A stretch of 64,000 nt of DNA, taken from contig NZ_SLWN01000010.1 in NCBI RefSeq assembly GCF_004342025.1, positions 124,001 through 188,000 on the forward strand. Reading direction: 5' to 3'. The DNA comes from Kribbella steppae. Its GTDB lineage: Bacteria; Actinomycetota; Actinomycetes; Propionibacteriales; Kribbellaceae. Positions 14,972 through 24,221 of the stretch are shown here, piece after piece. The translations under genes and the position numbers were made by a program. The stretch's first letter is position 1. The number at the start of each line of letters is the position of its first letter. Under the pieces are notes generated by a model. It was not told the DNA's origin and searched no databases. It saw only the letters and a list, made by a program, of their open reading frames with translations.

Positions 14972-16483
14972 ATGGGTACGACTGAACGTGCGGGACGCAA
15001 GGAGTGGATCGCGCTCGGCGTGCTCGCCCTGCCGCTGCTGCTGGTCTCGATGGATGTCTCGGTGCTGTACTTCGCGGTCCCGTTCATCAGCGCGGACCTG
15101 GGCGTCTCGGCGACCGAGCAGCTGTGGATCTTCGATATCTACGGATTCGTACTGGCCGGGCTGCTGATCACGATGGGCTCGCTCGGTGACCGGATCGGGC
15201 GGCGCCGGCTGCTGCTCTTCGGTGCGGTCGCGTTCGGGCTGGCGTCGGTCGCGGCGGCGTACGCGCAGAACCCGGAGCAGCTGATCGCCGCCCGCGCGAT
15301 CCTCGGCATCGGCGGGGCGACGCTGATGCCGTCGACGCTGGCGCTGATCCGGAACATGTTCCACGACCCGGCCCAGCGGTCGAAGGCGATCGCGTTCTGG
15401 AGTGCGGTGATGATGGGTGGGATCTCGCTCGGTCCGGTGCTCGGCGGGTTCCTGCTGGAGCACTTCTGGTGGGGTTCGGTGTTCCTGATCAACACGCCGG
15501 CGATGGTGTTGCTGCTGGTGCTCGCGCCGGTGCTGCTGCCGGAGTTCAAGGCGCCCGCCGCGGGCCGGTTCGACCTGATCGGGTCGGTTCTGTCGCTGGC
15601 CGCCGTACTGCCGGCGATCTGGGGGATCAAGGAGCTGGCCGCGCACGGGATGGCGATGCTGCCGGTGGTGGCGATCGTGGCCGGGGTGGTGTTCGGGGCG
15701 ATGTTCGTGCGGCGGCAGCGGACGGCGGCCTACCCGATGATCGACCTCGGGATGTTCCGCAGCCGGGCGTTCAGCGGATCGCTCGCGGCCAACACGATCG
15801 GCATGCTGGCGCTGGTCGGGAACGCGGTCTTCATGACGCAGTACCTGCAGCTCGTGCTCGAGATGAGCCCGTTCGAGGCCGCGCTGTGGTCGCTCGCCCC
15901 GTCCCTGATCGTCGGCGGTGCCGCGCCGCTCGCGACAGCACTCGCGCGGCGGTTCGATCGGGCCTACGTGATCGGCGGCGCCTTCGTGGTGGCGGCTTCC
16001 GGGTATGGCGTACTCACGCAGGTCGGCTCGCTCGCGGTGATCCTGGTCGGGTCCGGACTGCTCGCGGCCGGACTGGTCATGGTGATGACCCTGGTCACGG
16101 AGGCTGTGGTCGGATCCGTCGCTCCGGAGCGTGCCGGGTCGGCCTCGGCGGTGATGGAGACCTGCAGCGAATTCGGCGGCGCCCTGGGCATCGCCATCCT
16201 CGGCTCGATCGGTACGGCGGCCTATCGCGCAGACCTCCCCGCCGACGTCGCAGCCCCGGTCCGCGAAGGCCTCCCGGCCGCAACCGCCGCAGCCGCCCAA
16301 CTACCGCCCGAACTGGCCGGGACCGTCCTGGCCACAGCCCGCCACGCCTTCACCCACAGCTTCAGCGTCGTGGCCCTGGTCGGCACCGTCCTACTCCTCA
16401 CCACCGCCATCGCCGCCACCCTCACCCTCCGCGGCACGGCCTCGGCGGAAGCCCCCACCAACGAACTCCAACCAACACCCTGA
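14972..16483 (+). CDS. MFS drug efflux transporter, DHA2 (QacA/SmvA) type
   Basis: 503 residues with about 14 hydrophobic helices, the DHA2 size. It shows the family's TM1-region motif LLLVSMDVSVLYFAVPFI, motif A-like GSLGDRIGRRRLLL, and the TM5 motif C-like GPVLGGFLLEHFWW. It probably exports cationic or lipophilic toxic compounds by proton antiport. GAGGGG precedes the ATG. It is controlled by the divergent TetR through the palindrome at 14920-14954. The unit interrupts an otherwise conserved csp-MFS-DUF3027 neighbourhood. Confidence 0.92.
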   Translation: MGTTERAGRKEWIALGVLALPLLLVSMDVSVLYFAVPFISADLGVSATEQLWIFDIYGFVLAGLLITMGSLGDRIGRRRLLLFGAVAFGLASVAAAYAQNPEQLIAARAILGIGGATLMPSTLALIRNMFHDPAQRSKAIAFWSAVMMGGISLGPVLGGFLLEHFWWGSVFLINTPAMVLLLVLAPVLLPEFKAPAAGRFDLIGSVLSLAAVLPAIWGIKELAAHGMAMLPVVAIVAGVVFGAMFVRRQRTAAYPMIDLGMFRSRAFSGSLAANTIGMLALVGNAVFMTQYLQLVLEMSPFEAALWSLAPSLIVGGAAPLATALARRFDRAYVIGGAFVVAASGYGVLTQVGSLAVILVGSGLLAAGLVMVMTLVTEAVVGSVAPERAGSASAVMETCSEFGGALGIAILGSIGTAAYRADLPADVAAPVREGLPAATAAAAQLPPELAGTVLATARHAFTHSFSVVALVGTVLLLTTAIAATLTLRGTASAEAPTNELQPTP

Positions 16484-16508
16484 CCCACCCACCCGCCCCA
16501 CCACGGTG

Positions 16509-16597
16509 CATTTGAGGGGTTAACCCCCGCCGTTGGGGGTTGCCCCCTCAAAATCCGAGTGGGCAACCCCCAACCTCGGTGGTTAACCCCTCAAATG
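16509..16597. repeat. Palindromic intergenic repeat, copy A
   Basis: Outer arms CATTTGAGGGGTTAACC (16509-16525) and its exact complement (16581-16597). Inner arms TTGGGGGTTGCCC and GGGCAACCCCCAA are also perfect. The core contains AATCCGAG. Related copies occur at 24069-24157 and 37755-37852, always intergenic. The modules GGGGTTAACC and GGGTTGCCC recur. This looks like a REP/BIME-type family and may also terminate transcription between the two MFS genes. Confidence 0.8.
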
Positions 16598-16649
16598 TCG
16601 CGAGTCAGCAGGCGGGCGGGGTCGGGCGGGGTGGCGGCCTTCGCTGGGG

Positions 16650-18530
16650 TCAGCGGGGTGGGCGGCCTCCGCCGGGGCGGCGGCGGTTGAAGAGGTTGCG
16701 GTCGCGTTCGACGGTGGGCTCCTCGGCCCACGGCGCCTGGTCCTCGGCCGTCTCCTCGTCGTCTTCGTCGGGCTGGCCGCTCCACCATCGGCCGACTGGT
16801 CGCTCTGGTCGCTGGGCGCCTGACTGCTCGTCGAGCTTCAGTTCCACGGTCGGTTCGTCGTGCCGCTGCGACGAGCGTTCGCGGTTGGCGCGTTGCTCGG
16901 CGACGCTGGTGGTCAGGATCGTCCGGCTGGTGCTCGTCGGCCGCTCGGGTTCCGGAGCTTGGCGACCACCACCAGGGCCTGCCGGCCTCGGTTTGAGCGG
17001 GCCCGGGGTTTGTCGGCTGGACGGCTTCATGCGTATGACGAGGAAGATGACGGCCAGGAGTACGGCGGCGAGGAAGCCGAAGCCGAGGCGGGGGATCAGA
17101 GGCAGGATGATCCCGCAGCCGCCGCCGATCACCCACGCGAGCTGCAGCACGGTCTCCGAGCGGGCGAAGACCGACGTACGCACGGTCTCCGGCACGTCAC
17201 GCTGGATCATCGCGTCCAGCGAGAGCTTGCCGAGCGAGCTGCACAACCCGGCCACCAGGCCGAGCGCGATCAGGATCGGGAACCCGTAGAACACCGCCAC
17301 CAGGATCGCGACCGTCACGTCCGCCAGCAGCACCACCAGCACGACGGTCTCGGGTTTTCGGGCCTTGAGCAACGATCCGACCACAGTCCCGAGGCTGTTG
17401 CCGAGACCCGCCGCCGCGATCACCGCACCCGCGGCGAGCGCGCCGTCGATCCCGCTGACCGGTTCGTCCCGCAGGAGGAACGCCAAGTACATGGTCAGGA
17501 ACCCGGACACGAACCGCAGCCCGAGGTTGCACCGGATCCCGCGAGCGACCGCAGCCGTGATCGCGCGCCGCCGCGCGTCGCGTCCCGCCGTACCGGTCAT
17601 CTCCTCGCCGGCCGGCGAATCGACCTTGTTGGGCAGCCGGATCGCCAGCACCAGACCGATCGTGTAGACGAGTGCGGCCCACCGCAGCGACCACTCCGGC
17701 CCGATCGACGCGAACGCCGCCGCGATGCCGGCGCCGATGGTCGCACCCGCGACACCGGCCAGCGAGATCCGCGAGTTCGCGGTGACGAGGGTGATCTCCT
17801 TCGGGAGCAGCCGCGGTACGGCGGATGCCCGCGTCACGCCGTACGCCTTGGATGCGACGAGGCAACCTAGGGCGGCCGGGTACAACCACGGTGACGCGCT
17901 GCCGGTCATCGAGGCGGCGAGGCTCCAGACCAGGAACCCGCGAAGACCGAGCGTCGCCCCGATCGCCCACCGGCGACCATGCCGGAAGCGATCCAGGACC
18001 GGCCCGATCAGCGGAGCCATCAACGCGAACGGCGCCATCGTCAGCACCAGGAACAAAGCGACCCGGTCGCGCGCCTGCTCACTCGGTACGGCGAAGAACA
18101 CCGTCCCGGCGAGCGACACGGCGAATGCGGTGTCACCAGCTGCGTTCACCGCACCGAGCTCGATCAGCCGGGACAGCCCGGACTCACCGGCGCCCTGCGC
18201 GCTGGTCAGCCCACGGATCCGCCGACCGGTGGCCCGGCCGACCTTCCCGCCGACCACAGCCGTCTTCCGCGACGCGGAGGCGACCCCGGTGGCCCCGACC
18301 TTGGAGGCCTGGCCCACCTTCTTGCTCGCGGTCCCGAGCTTCTCCCGGGCGTCGCTGAGTCGCTCACCGGCGCGCTTCCCGGCCGCGTTGTCACCCTGCG
18401 TCTCACCGGGCCCCTGACCAGGCCTCTGACCAGGCTTGTCGCCGGGCTTGTCACCAGGCGTCCCGCCAGCAGGTTTCGCGCCGGCTGAACCAGGCGTCGC
18501 CTTCCGGTCCGCGGGGTCTGGGCTGTGCAT
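16650..18530 (-). CDS. MFS transporter with disordered N- and C-terminal tails
   Basis: 626 residues. A charged Pro/Gly/Lys-rich N-terminal tail (about 1-110) precedes an MFS core of about 12 helices (about 120-525; LIELGAVNAAGDTAFAVSLA, then ALMAPLIGPVLDRFRHGRR). A polar tail of about 100 residues follows. This is a conserved actinobacterial MFS subgroup commonly adjacent to a DUF3027 gene, as here in divergent orientation. The substrate is unknown. Another in-frame start inside the tail cannot be excluded. Confidence 0.85.
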   Translation of the reverse strand: MHSPDPADRKATPGSAGAKPAGGTPGDKPGDKPGQRPGQGPGETQGDNAAGKRAGERLSDAREKLGTASKKVGQASKVGATGVASASRKTAVVGGKVGRATGRRIRGLTSAQGAGESGLSRLIELGAVNAAGDTAFAVSLAGTVFFAVPSEQARDRVALFLVLTMAPFALMAPLIGPVLDRFRHGRRWAIGATLGLRGFLVWSLAASMTGSASPWLYPAALGCLVASKAYGVTRASAVPRLLPKEITLVTANSRISLAGVAGATIGAGIAAAFASIGPEWSLRWAALVYTIGLVLAIRLPNKVDSPAGEEMTGTAGRDARRRAITAAVARGIRCNLGLRFVSGFLTMYLAFLLRDEPVSGIDGALAAGAVIAAAGLGNSLGTVVGSLLKARKPETVVLVVLLADVTVAILVAVFYGFPILIALGLVAGLCSSLGKLSLDAMIQRDVPETVRTSVFARSETVLQLAWVIGGGCGIILPLIPRLGFGFLAAVLLAVIFLVIRMKPSSRQTPGPLKPRPAGPGGGRQAPEPERPTSTSRTILTTSVAEQRANRERSSQRHDEPTVELKLDEQSGAQRPERPVGRWWSGQPDEDDEETAEDQAPWAEEPTVERDRNLFNRRRPGGGRPPR

Positions 18531-18614
18531 AGAACCATCCTGCCTCCTGTGGGGGACAGACCGTAGTCACGGCGCGTTCGGAACACTGTCGCGGGCGTGC
18601 GAGAATGGGCGATT

Positions 18615-19487
18615 GTGACTCCCGTCAAAACTCCGGAACCGGTTCGCGCCAAGCCCGACGCCATCTGTGTCGCGGCGGTCGAACCTGCCCGCGAGGCCGC
18701 GATCGCCGAGGCCGGCGCCGCGCAGATCGGGGAGCACCTCGGTCACCAGGTCGAGGGCGAGCGTCTCGTCACGCACTACTTCGCCTCCACCCACCCCGGG
18801 TACCGGGGCTGGCGGTGGGCGGTCACGCTGACCCGCGCCTCCCGCGCGAAGACGGTCACCGTCAACGAGGTCGTCATGCTGCCCGGCGGCGAGGCGATCG
18901 TCGCGCCGGAGTGGGTGCCGTGGTCCGAGCGGGTTCAGCCCGGCGACCTGCGCCCCGGCGACCTGTTCCCGACCCACCAGGACGACCCGCGGCTCGAGCC
19001 GGGATTCACCGACACCGGTGCGCCCGAGGACGTGCTGACCGTCGTCGAGGAGCTCGGGCTCGGCCGCGAGCGCGTGCTGTCGCAGTACGGGCGGGAAGAG
19101 GCAGCCGACCGCTGGTACGCCGGTGACTTCGGCCCGTCATCCGCGATCGCGCAGGCCGTTCCGTACAAGTGCAACGCGTGCGGCTACTGGATCCGCCTGG
19201 CCGACAGCCTCGGGCAGGCGTTCGGCGTGTGCTCGAACGAGATGGCTCCGGGCGACGGCCGGGTCGTGGCCTACGACTACGGCTGCGGCGCCCACTCCGA
19301 TGCGGTCATCGACCTCCCGGACCAGCCCGCCTCCGAACACGCCTTCGACACCACCGGGTACGACGACATGGCTCTGGCAGCAGCCGCGGCCGACGAGGCC
19401 GCCGAGGCAGACGCCGTCCAGGCCGAGGTCGAAGCTTCCGCCGAACCCGAATCCGACGACGAAGTCGAAACCGACCAGCCCAGCTGA
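18615..19487 (+). CDS. DUF3027 domain protein
   Basis: 290 residues from the GTG at 18615 (VTPVKTPEPV); an in-frame GTG 18 bp upstream is less likely. Conserved actinobacterial protein with YRGWRWAVTLTRASRAKTVTVNEVVMLPG-type blocks, WVPW, and a zinc-knuckle-like segment CNACGYWIRLADSLG with later C-x-N and CGAHSD. The C-terminal ~50 residues are acidic and low-complexity. Function is unknown; it may be a regulator because of the cysteine cluster. It is divergent from the MFS gene at 16650, an arrangement common in this phylum. Confidence 0.88.
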   Translation: MTPVKTPEPVRAKPDAICVAAVEPAREAAIAEAGAAQIGEHLGHQVEGERLVTHYFASTHPGYRGWRWAVTLTRASRAKTVTVNEVVMLPGGEAIVAPEWVPWSERVQPGDLRPGDLFPTHQDDPRLEPGFTDTGAPEDVLTVVEELGLGRERVLSQYGREEAADRWYAGDFGPSSAIAQAVPYKCNACGYWIRLADSLGQAFGVCSNEMAPGDGRVVAYDYGCGAHSDAVIDLPDQPASEHAFDTTGYDDMALAAAAADEAAEADAVQAEVEASAEPESDDEVETDQPS

Positions 19488-19548
19488 TCACCCCAAGGAC
19501 ACCGCCTCCGCGCGACACCGGCTTGCTTGAGCACCCCTACAGGCGCCC

Positions 19549-20229
19549 CTAGGCCTCGTCGGGGTGTAGGGCGTCGAGGATCAAGGAGAGACCGAACTCG
19601 AATTCGGCGGCGTAGTCGTAGCCCGGCTTGAGGGCGTGCTCGGTGATGATCTCGGTGAGGTGTGGGTAGGTGTCGGCCGGTAGGTCGCGCAGGATGTCGC
19701 CGGCGACCTCGTCGAGTTCGGCAGGGCTCGTGAACGGCAGGCTCAGCTCCTGGATGACGAACCCGTAGAGATAGCTGTCGATCACCGACACCGCGTGAGC
19801 GGCCATCCCGACGGAGAAGCCTCCCGCTCGCAGCGCCCCCAGTACGGCGTCGTGGTGGCGCCAGGTCGCCCGGGCCGGGGCCGGGCCGGTGCGGGAGTCC
19901 ATCAGGCCGACAGCCCAGGGGTGGCGCCGGAGCACCGTACGGGCGGACGCGGCACGCTCGCGCATCGCCTTCTTCCAGCCTGTGGTCGAAGCCGGAAGAT
20001 CGATCTCGCCGAACACCGCGTCGACCATGCCGTCGAGGATGTCCTCCCGGCCGGCCACGTGGTTGTAGAGCGACATCGCCTCGACGCCCAGTTGAGCGGC
20101 GATCGCGCGCATGGTGACCCCGGCAGCACCCTTCTCGTCGGCGAGTGCCATCGCGGCGGTGACGACCCGCTCCCGGCTGAGCGGCGCCCGCGTCGATCTC
20201 GCCCGACGGTTGGTGCTGCGCTCGGCCAT
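19549..20229 (-). CDS. TetR-family regulator (TetR_C_1)
   Basis: 226 residues from MAERSTN; a start 21 bp upstream is possible. The HTH (about 18-65) contains VVTAAMALADEKGAAGVTMR and MSLYNHVAGREDIL. The C-terminus has the TetR_C_1 helices and ends EFEFGLSLILDAL. It is divergent from the NAD(P)-binding protein gene at 20317, with two copies of the same palindrome between them. It likely represses both. Confidence 0.92.
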   Translation of the reverse strand: MAERSTNRRARSTRAPLSRERVVTAAMALADEKGAAGVTMRAIAAQLGVEAMSLYNHVAGREDILDGMVDAVFGEIDLPASTTGWKKAMRERAASARTVLRRHPWAVGLMDSRTGPAPARATWRHHDAVLGALRAGGFSVGMAAHAVSVIDSYLYGFVIQELSLPFTSPAELDEVAGDILRDLPADTYPHLTEIITEHALKPGYDYAAEFEFGLSLILDALHPDEA

Positions 20230-20257
20230 AGCTGCTTCCTCCGCCACCACTTGACTG

Positions 20258-20295
20258 ACTTACGGTGTAAGTCTAGCGTGACTTACATTGTAAGT
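20258..20295. promoter_or_regulatory. Paired TetR operators
   Basis: ACTTACGGTGTAAGT (20258-20272) and ACTTACATTGTAAGT (20281-20295) share ACTTAC-N3-GTAAGT arms and lie 23 bp apart centre to centre in the divergent promoter. Such pairs are typical of cooperative binding by TetR dimers. Confidence 0.8.
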
Positions 20296-20316
20296 ACGAT
20301 CGGCAGGGGTGGAGAC

Positions 20317-21072
20317 ATGAGTACGGACCAGATTCGGAAGGTGTGCATCGTCGGCGCCTCGGGGAAGCTCGGGCGGTACATGGTCCAGCACGCGCTGGAC
20401 CGCGGCTACGAGGTCGTCGGCGTCTGCCGCGAACGCAGCGTCCCGAAGCTCGCCGGCTGCGCGGACCGGATCACGATCGTCCCCGGGCCCACGAACGACC
20501 GGGAGGTGATCCGGCAGGCGGTCGCCGGCTGCGACGGCGTACTGACTGTGCTGGTTCCCTGGGGCGTCCATCAGTACTCGTCCGGTACGGCGCAGGCGGT
20601 GCTCGACTACGCCGTACCGGACGCGCGCCTGGTCTTCTCCTGCGGCTGGCACATCACCCGGGACGGCAAGGACCAGTACTCCTGGAGGTTCCGGGCGGCC
20701 GTCCGGATCATGACTCGATTGGCCCGCTTCGTCCGCGTCGTCGAGATCGACGACCAGGTCGAAGCCTGCCGGCGGATCTTCGCCAGTGACCGGCGGTGGA
20801 CCGTCGTCCGCGGGAGCGACCTGGAGGAGGGCGAGAGCCAGGGTCTGCCCGTGTGGAGCCGCCACGTCGGCGACCCGGTCCTCGCGAGCAACCTGACGCG
20901 ACGCGTGGACTTCGCACTGTTCATGGTGGAGTCACTCACCGACGACACACTCATCCATGAGGCGCCGGCGATCGTCAGCTGCCTCTCACCCAGCGCACTC
21001 GCCCACGCCGCCGACGGTCGGTCCTCCGACCCTGCGGGGAACACGTCCGGACCCTCCGGAGACAAGCCCTGA
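20317..21072 (+). CDS. NAD(P)-binding oxidoreductase, NmrA/atypical SDR type
   Basis: 251 residues from the ATG at 20317, with GGAG just upstream. The Rossmann motif GASGKLGRYMVQHAL is at residues ~12-26, and CRERSVPKLAG follows. A catalytic YxxxK is not evident, which suits the NmrA-like or atypical SDR group that may bind NAD(P) for sensing or reduction. It is likely induced when the divergent TetR releases its twin operators. The last ~25 residues are polar and may be disordered. The substrate is unknown. Confidence 0.82.
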   Translation: MSTDQIRKVCIVGASGKLGRYMVQHALDRGYEVVGVCRERSVPKLAGCADRITIVPGPTNDREVIRQAVAGCDGVLTVLVPWGVHQYSSGTAQAVLDYAVPDARLVFSCGWHITRDGKDQYSWRFRAAVRIMTRLARFVRVVEIDDQVEACRRIFASDRRWTVVRGSDLEEGESQGLPVWSRHVGDPVLASNLTRRVDFALFMVESLTDDTLIHEAPAIVSCLSPSALAHAADGRSSDPAGNTSGPSGDKP

Positions 21073-21115
21073 GCCGTCGATCAGAACTCAAACGAACGCT
21101 ACGTGGGTGGAGGTG

Positions 21116-21421
21116 TCAGTCTTCGATGGCGCTGCGGTGGCCTGCCTGGATGGCGGACCAGCGGCGGCGACAGTAGACGAGGCCGATCAGGCCGAGGCCG
21201 AAGCCGGCCACGGTGACCCACAACCACCACTCGAGGCCGTCTTTCTTGAGCTCGTCGCGGAAGATCAGGACGACGACGAATGCGACCGCCCAGGCAATGA
21301 TCCCGGCGATCACGCTGGGGATACCGGACAGATCGAGCGGCTTGACCTCGGCGTGCACCAGTTCGCCCCGGGCCAGCTGGCTGGTCGGGTCGGTCCGCTT
21401 GGTCGGCTTCTCGGCTGCCAC
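21116..21421 (-). CDS. DUF2530 small membrane protein
   Basis: 101 residues with two predicted membrane helices (VIAGIIAWAVAFVVVLIF and WWLWVTVAGFGLGLIGLVY) and a short basic C-terminus. It matches the actinobacterial DUF2530 pattern (PLDLSGIPSVIAGIIAWAVA). It is divergent from the NCS2 permease at 21502, a neighbourhood I recall from other actinomycetes. Function is unknown. Confidence 0.85.
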   Translation of the reverse strand: MAAEKPTKRTDPTSQLARGELVHAEVKPLDLSGIPSVIAGIIAWAVAFVVVLIFRDELKKDGLEWWLWVTVAGFGLGLIGLVYCRRRWSAIQAGHRSAIED

Positions 21422-21501
21422 GACTCCACCTTAGACGGTGAGTTCGACAAGCTTGCCGTTAGTGCTCGCAAGCAGCCCTCAGGAACTGGCACCATTCGGT
21501 C

Positions 21502-22974
21502 ATGAGCTCGCCCCAAGCCGCCACCGCCCGCGATCGTGCCAACTTCGTGGACTCGTTCTTCAAGATCAGCCAGCGTGGATCCACCGTCAACCGGGAGATC
21601 CGCGGCGGCGTGGTCACGTTCTTCACGATGGCCTACATCGTGGTGCTGAATCCGCTCATCATCGGCACCGTCGAGGACGGCACCGGCCAGCTCATCGGCG
21701 GGGGCACCGATCCGGCCGCGTCGATCGCGAAGGTCGCGGTCGCCACCGCGCTGGTGGCCGGGGTGGTCACCATCCTGATGGGCGTGCTGGCGAACTTCCC
21801 GCTGGCGCTCGCGACCGGTCTCGGCCTGAACGCGTTCGTCGCGTTCTCGATCGCGACCAAGATGACCTGGGCCGACGCGATGGGTCTGGTGGTGCTGGAA
21901 GGCCTCATCATCTTGATCCTGGTGCTGACCGGGTTCCGGAAAGCGGTGTTCGAGGCGGTCCCGGTGCAGCTGAAGGTGGCGATCAGCGTCGGGATCGGCC
22001 TGTTCATCGCGTTCATCGGCTTCGTCGACGCGGGCGTCGTCCGGCGTCCGGCCTCACCGACCGCGCCGCCGGTCGAACTCGGTGTCGCCGGCAACCTTCG
22101 CGGCTGGCCGGTGCTGGTGTTCGTGTTCGGCCTGCTGCTGATCGTCACGCTGTACGCGCGCAAGGTGAAGGGTGCCATCCTGATCGGCATCCTGAGCGCG
22201 ACCGTGCTGGCGATCATCGTCGAGTCGATCTTCACCATCGGCGCGCGGACCACCGACAACCCGGACGGCTGGGGCCTGACCGTGCCGAAGCTGCCGGACG
22301 ACTGGTTCAGCAAACCCAACCTGGACACCCTCGGCGAGTTCAGCCTGTTCGGGTCGTTCGAGAAGGTCGGCGTGGTGGCCGCGCTGCTGCTGATCTTCAC
22401 GCTGATGCTGGCCGACTTCTTCGACACGATGGGCACGATGACCGCGATCGGTGCCGAGGCCGGACTGCTGGACAAGGACGGCAACCCGCCGAACGCGCAG
22501 CGGATCCTGATCGTCGACTCGGTCGCGGCCGCCGCCGGCGGTGCCGCCTCGGTGTCGAGCAACACGTCGTACATCGAATCCGCGTCGGGTGTCGGCGAGG
22601 GTGCCCGGACCGGCCTGGCGAGTGTGGTGACCGGGATCTGTTTCCTGATCTCGATGGTGGTCGCGCCGCTGGTCACGCTGGTTCCCTACGAGGCGGCCAC
22701 GCCGGCGTTGATCCTGGTCGGGTTCCTGATGATGACGCAGGTGAAGGGGATCGACTTCGACGACATCGAGGTCGCGTTCCCCGCGTTCCTGATCATCATC
22801 CTGATGCCGTTCACGTACTCGATCACGGCCGGTATCGGCGCCGGCTTCGCCTCCTACGTCGTGCTCAAACTCGTCCGCGGCAAGGCCCGCCAGATCCACC
22901 CGCTGATGTGGGTCGTCGCCGCCCTGTTCGTCATCTACTTCGCCATCGGCCCGCTCAGCGACTGGCTCACCTAG
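21502..22974 (+). CDS. NCS2-family purine permease (AzgA-like)
   Basis: 490 residues, about 14 membrane segments, typical of the AzgA-type branch of NCS2 that takes up adenine, guanine or hypoxanthine with protons. Markers are FKISQRGSTVNREIRGGVVTF near the start, ATGLGLNAFVAF (TM3) and FFDTMGTMTAIG (TM8, with the conserved Asp). VSSNTSYIESASGVGEGART forms the TM10 signature. No purine riboswitch is visible in the 80-bp upstream gap. Its last 8 bp overlap the convergent gene at 22967. Confidence 0.92.
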   Translation: MSSPQAATARDRANFVDSFFKISQRGSTVNREIRGGVVTFFTMAYIVVLNPLIIGTVEDGTGQLIGGGTDPAASIAKVAVATALVAGVVTILMGVLANFPLALATGLGLNAFVAFSIATKMTWADAMGLVVLEGLIILILVLTGFRKAVFEAVPVQLKVAISVGIGLFIAFIGFVDAGVVRRPASPTAPPVELGVAGNLRGWPVLVFVFGLLLIVTLYARKVKGAILIGILSATVLAIIVESIFTIGARTTDNPDGWGLTVPKLPDDWFSKPNLDTLGEFSLFGSFEKVGVVAALLLIFTLMLADFFDTMGTMTAIGAEAGLLDKDGNPPNAQRILIVDSVAAAAGGAASVSSNTSYIESASGVGEGARTGLASVVTGICFLISMVVAPLVTLVPYEAATPALILVGFLMMTQVKGIDFDDIEVAFPAFLIIILMPFTYSITAGIGAGFASYVVLKLVRGKARQIHPLMWVVAALFVIYFAIGPLSDWLT

Positions 22975-24046
22975 GAATCTGGGTGCGGAGCTGGAGGTAC
23001 TCGGCCCGCGCGGTGAACAGGTCGCCGAGGTCGGCGCTGATGGTGTCGAGGAACTCTTCGCGGTACGACGAGTCCGTCAGCAGCGCGATCGAGTAGTAGA
23101 GGCTGGTGAAGTTCGCGATGCCGACGGCGACCTTCACCAGCCCGGCGCTGAAAACCATCGGGTGACCCAGCAGTTGTACGTCGTACGACCAGGCGCCGGG
23201 GTCGATGTCCCAGCTCTCGTAGATCTGCTGGCTGATCGCGAGCATGCCGAAGGCAACGAAGAACAGGCCGACACCGCTGCTCACCACCAGGGTCTGCACC
23301 CATTGCCGGATCACCAGGCTGACGCTGAGGTTCAGGCGCTGGAGCCGGCGCAGGGGCGGGCCTGAGTCGACGTCCCGCTCGATCGCGTCGAGCTCCTTCG
23401 GCAGCCGCACCATCAGGAACAGCGTGCTGAGCAGGGTGAAGGCGGCCACCGAGAGCAGGATGAACGCGACGGGCATCCCGGTGAAGACCTGCCACATCTC
23501 GGTGTTGATGAACAGGACCAGCGAGAACACCAGCAGGAGCGGGAGTGCTCTGACCATGCTGGTGATCGACGCGGCCAGGTCGCCGGCCAGCCGGCGCAGG
23601 CTCCAGTACGTCGTCGCGATCAGGCCGTAGCCGACCACGACGTACACCACACCGATCAGCACCAGGTTGCCGAAGGCAACGCCGAAGAACTGCGTGAACT
23701 GCCCCTGGGTGACCACCGGCAGCAGCGCCGGGAGCAGGACGAAGACGGCCAGTTCCGGGATGCCGAAGCGGGTCGGCAGGGACCAGAACCGGCGGCCGCG
23801 GAATCCGTTCAGTAGCCCGAACCCGCCGACCAGGGCCGCCAGCGCGATGAGCGCGGCCATGATGTTCTTCCAGGCCGGCCAGTCGAGGTCGGTCGCGCCG
23901 ATCACCTCGGCCAGGAAGACCAGCACGAGCAGCGGGGTTGCCCGGGTGTAGATGTCGTGCGTCGGCGAGAAGTCCTCGATGAACAGCGGCAGCCCGGCCC
24001 GCCGGAACCGTTGCTCGTACCGCTCCAGCTCAGCAGGTGTCCCCAT
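22967..24046 (-). CDS. Conserved polytopic membrane protein of unknown function
   Basis: 359 residues from the ATG at 24044-24046 (MGTPAELERYEQRFRRAG). The longer ORF reads into repeat copy B and is rejected. It has seven or eight predicted membrane helices: four around residues 30-180, two in the middle (LLLVFSLVLFI, FILLSVAAFTLLSTLFL), and one or two later (LVVSSGVGLFFVAFGML). A cytoplasmic loop LPKELDAIERDVDSGPPLRRLQRL lies between. I do not recognise the family; it looks like an uncharacterised actinobacterial protein. It overlaps the NCS2 gene by 8 bp at the 3' ends. Confidence 0.72.
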   Translation of the reverse strand: MGTPAELERYEQRFRRAGLPLFIEDFSPTHDIYTRATPLLVLVFLAEVIGATDLDWPAWKNIMAALIALAALVGGFGLLNGFRGRRFWSLPTRFGIPELAVFVLLPALLPVVTQGQFTQFFGVAFGNLVLIGVVYVVVGYGLIATTYWSLRRLAGDLAASITSMVRALPLLLVFSLVLFINTEMWQVFTGMPVAFILLSVAAFTLLSTLFLMVRLPKELDAIERDVDSGPPLRRLQRLNLSVSLVIRQWVQTLVVSSGVGLFFVAFGMLAISQQIYESWDIDPGAWSYDVQLLGHPMVFSAGLVKVAVGIANFTSLYYSIALLTDSSYREEFLDTISADLGDLFTARAEYLQLRTQIPR

Positions 24047-24068
24047 GCCCCGGAACCCTAGTACGCGC

Positions 24069-24157
24069 AAACCCCCAACCACGGTGGTCAACCCCTGAGT
24101 CGGAGGGTTGCCCACCGGTATTCCCAGTGGGCAACCCCCGGTCCCGGTGGGCAACCT
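24069..24157. repeat. Palindromic intergenic repeat, copy B
   Basis: Contains AACCCCCAACCACGGTGGT, GTCAACCCCTGAG, GGGTTGCCCAC and AGTGGGCAACCCCC, the modules seen in copies A and C, here more degenerate. The central inverted repeat is GGGTTGCCCAC / GTGGGCAACCC. It lies between the membrane protein start (minus) and the marR promoter (plus). Confidence 0.7.
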
Positions 24158-24189
24158 TCACGGAATATCGGCGGCCGGACAAGCGTTTT

Positions 24190-24219
24190 CGTTAGCAAAG
24201 GTAATGAGTTAAGGTAACG
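24190..24219. promoter_or_regulatory. MarR operator region
   Basis: AAGGTAA occurs twice (24198-24204 and 24211-24217), 13 bp apart. CGTTA and TAACG at the edges (24190-24194 and 24215-24219) form an inverted repeat. The site ends 2 bp before the marR start codon, so binding would block initiation. AT-rich against its surroundings. Confidence 0.6.
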
Positions 24220-24221
24220 AT

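Noticed and set aside
21422..21501. Purine riboswitch before the NCS2 permease
   Set aside because: The 80-bp gap holds no recognisable conserved aptamer core.
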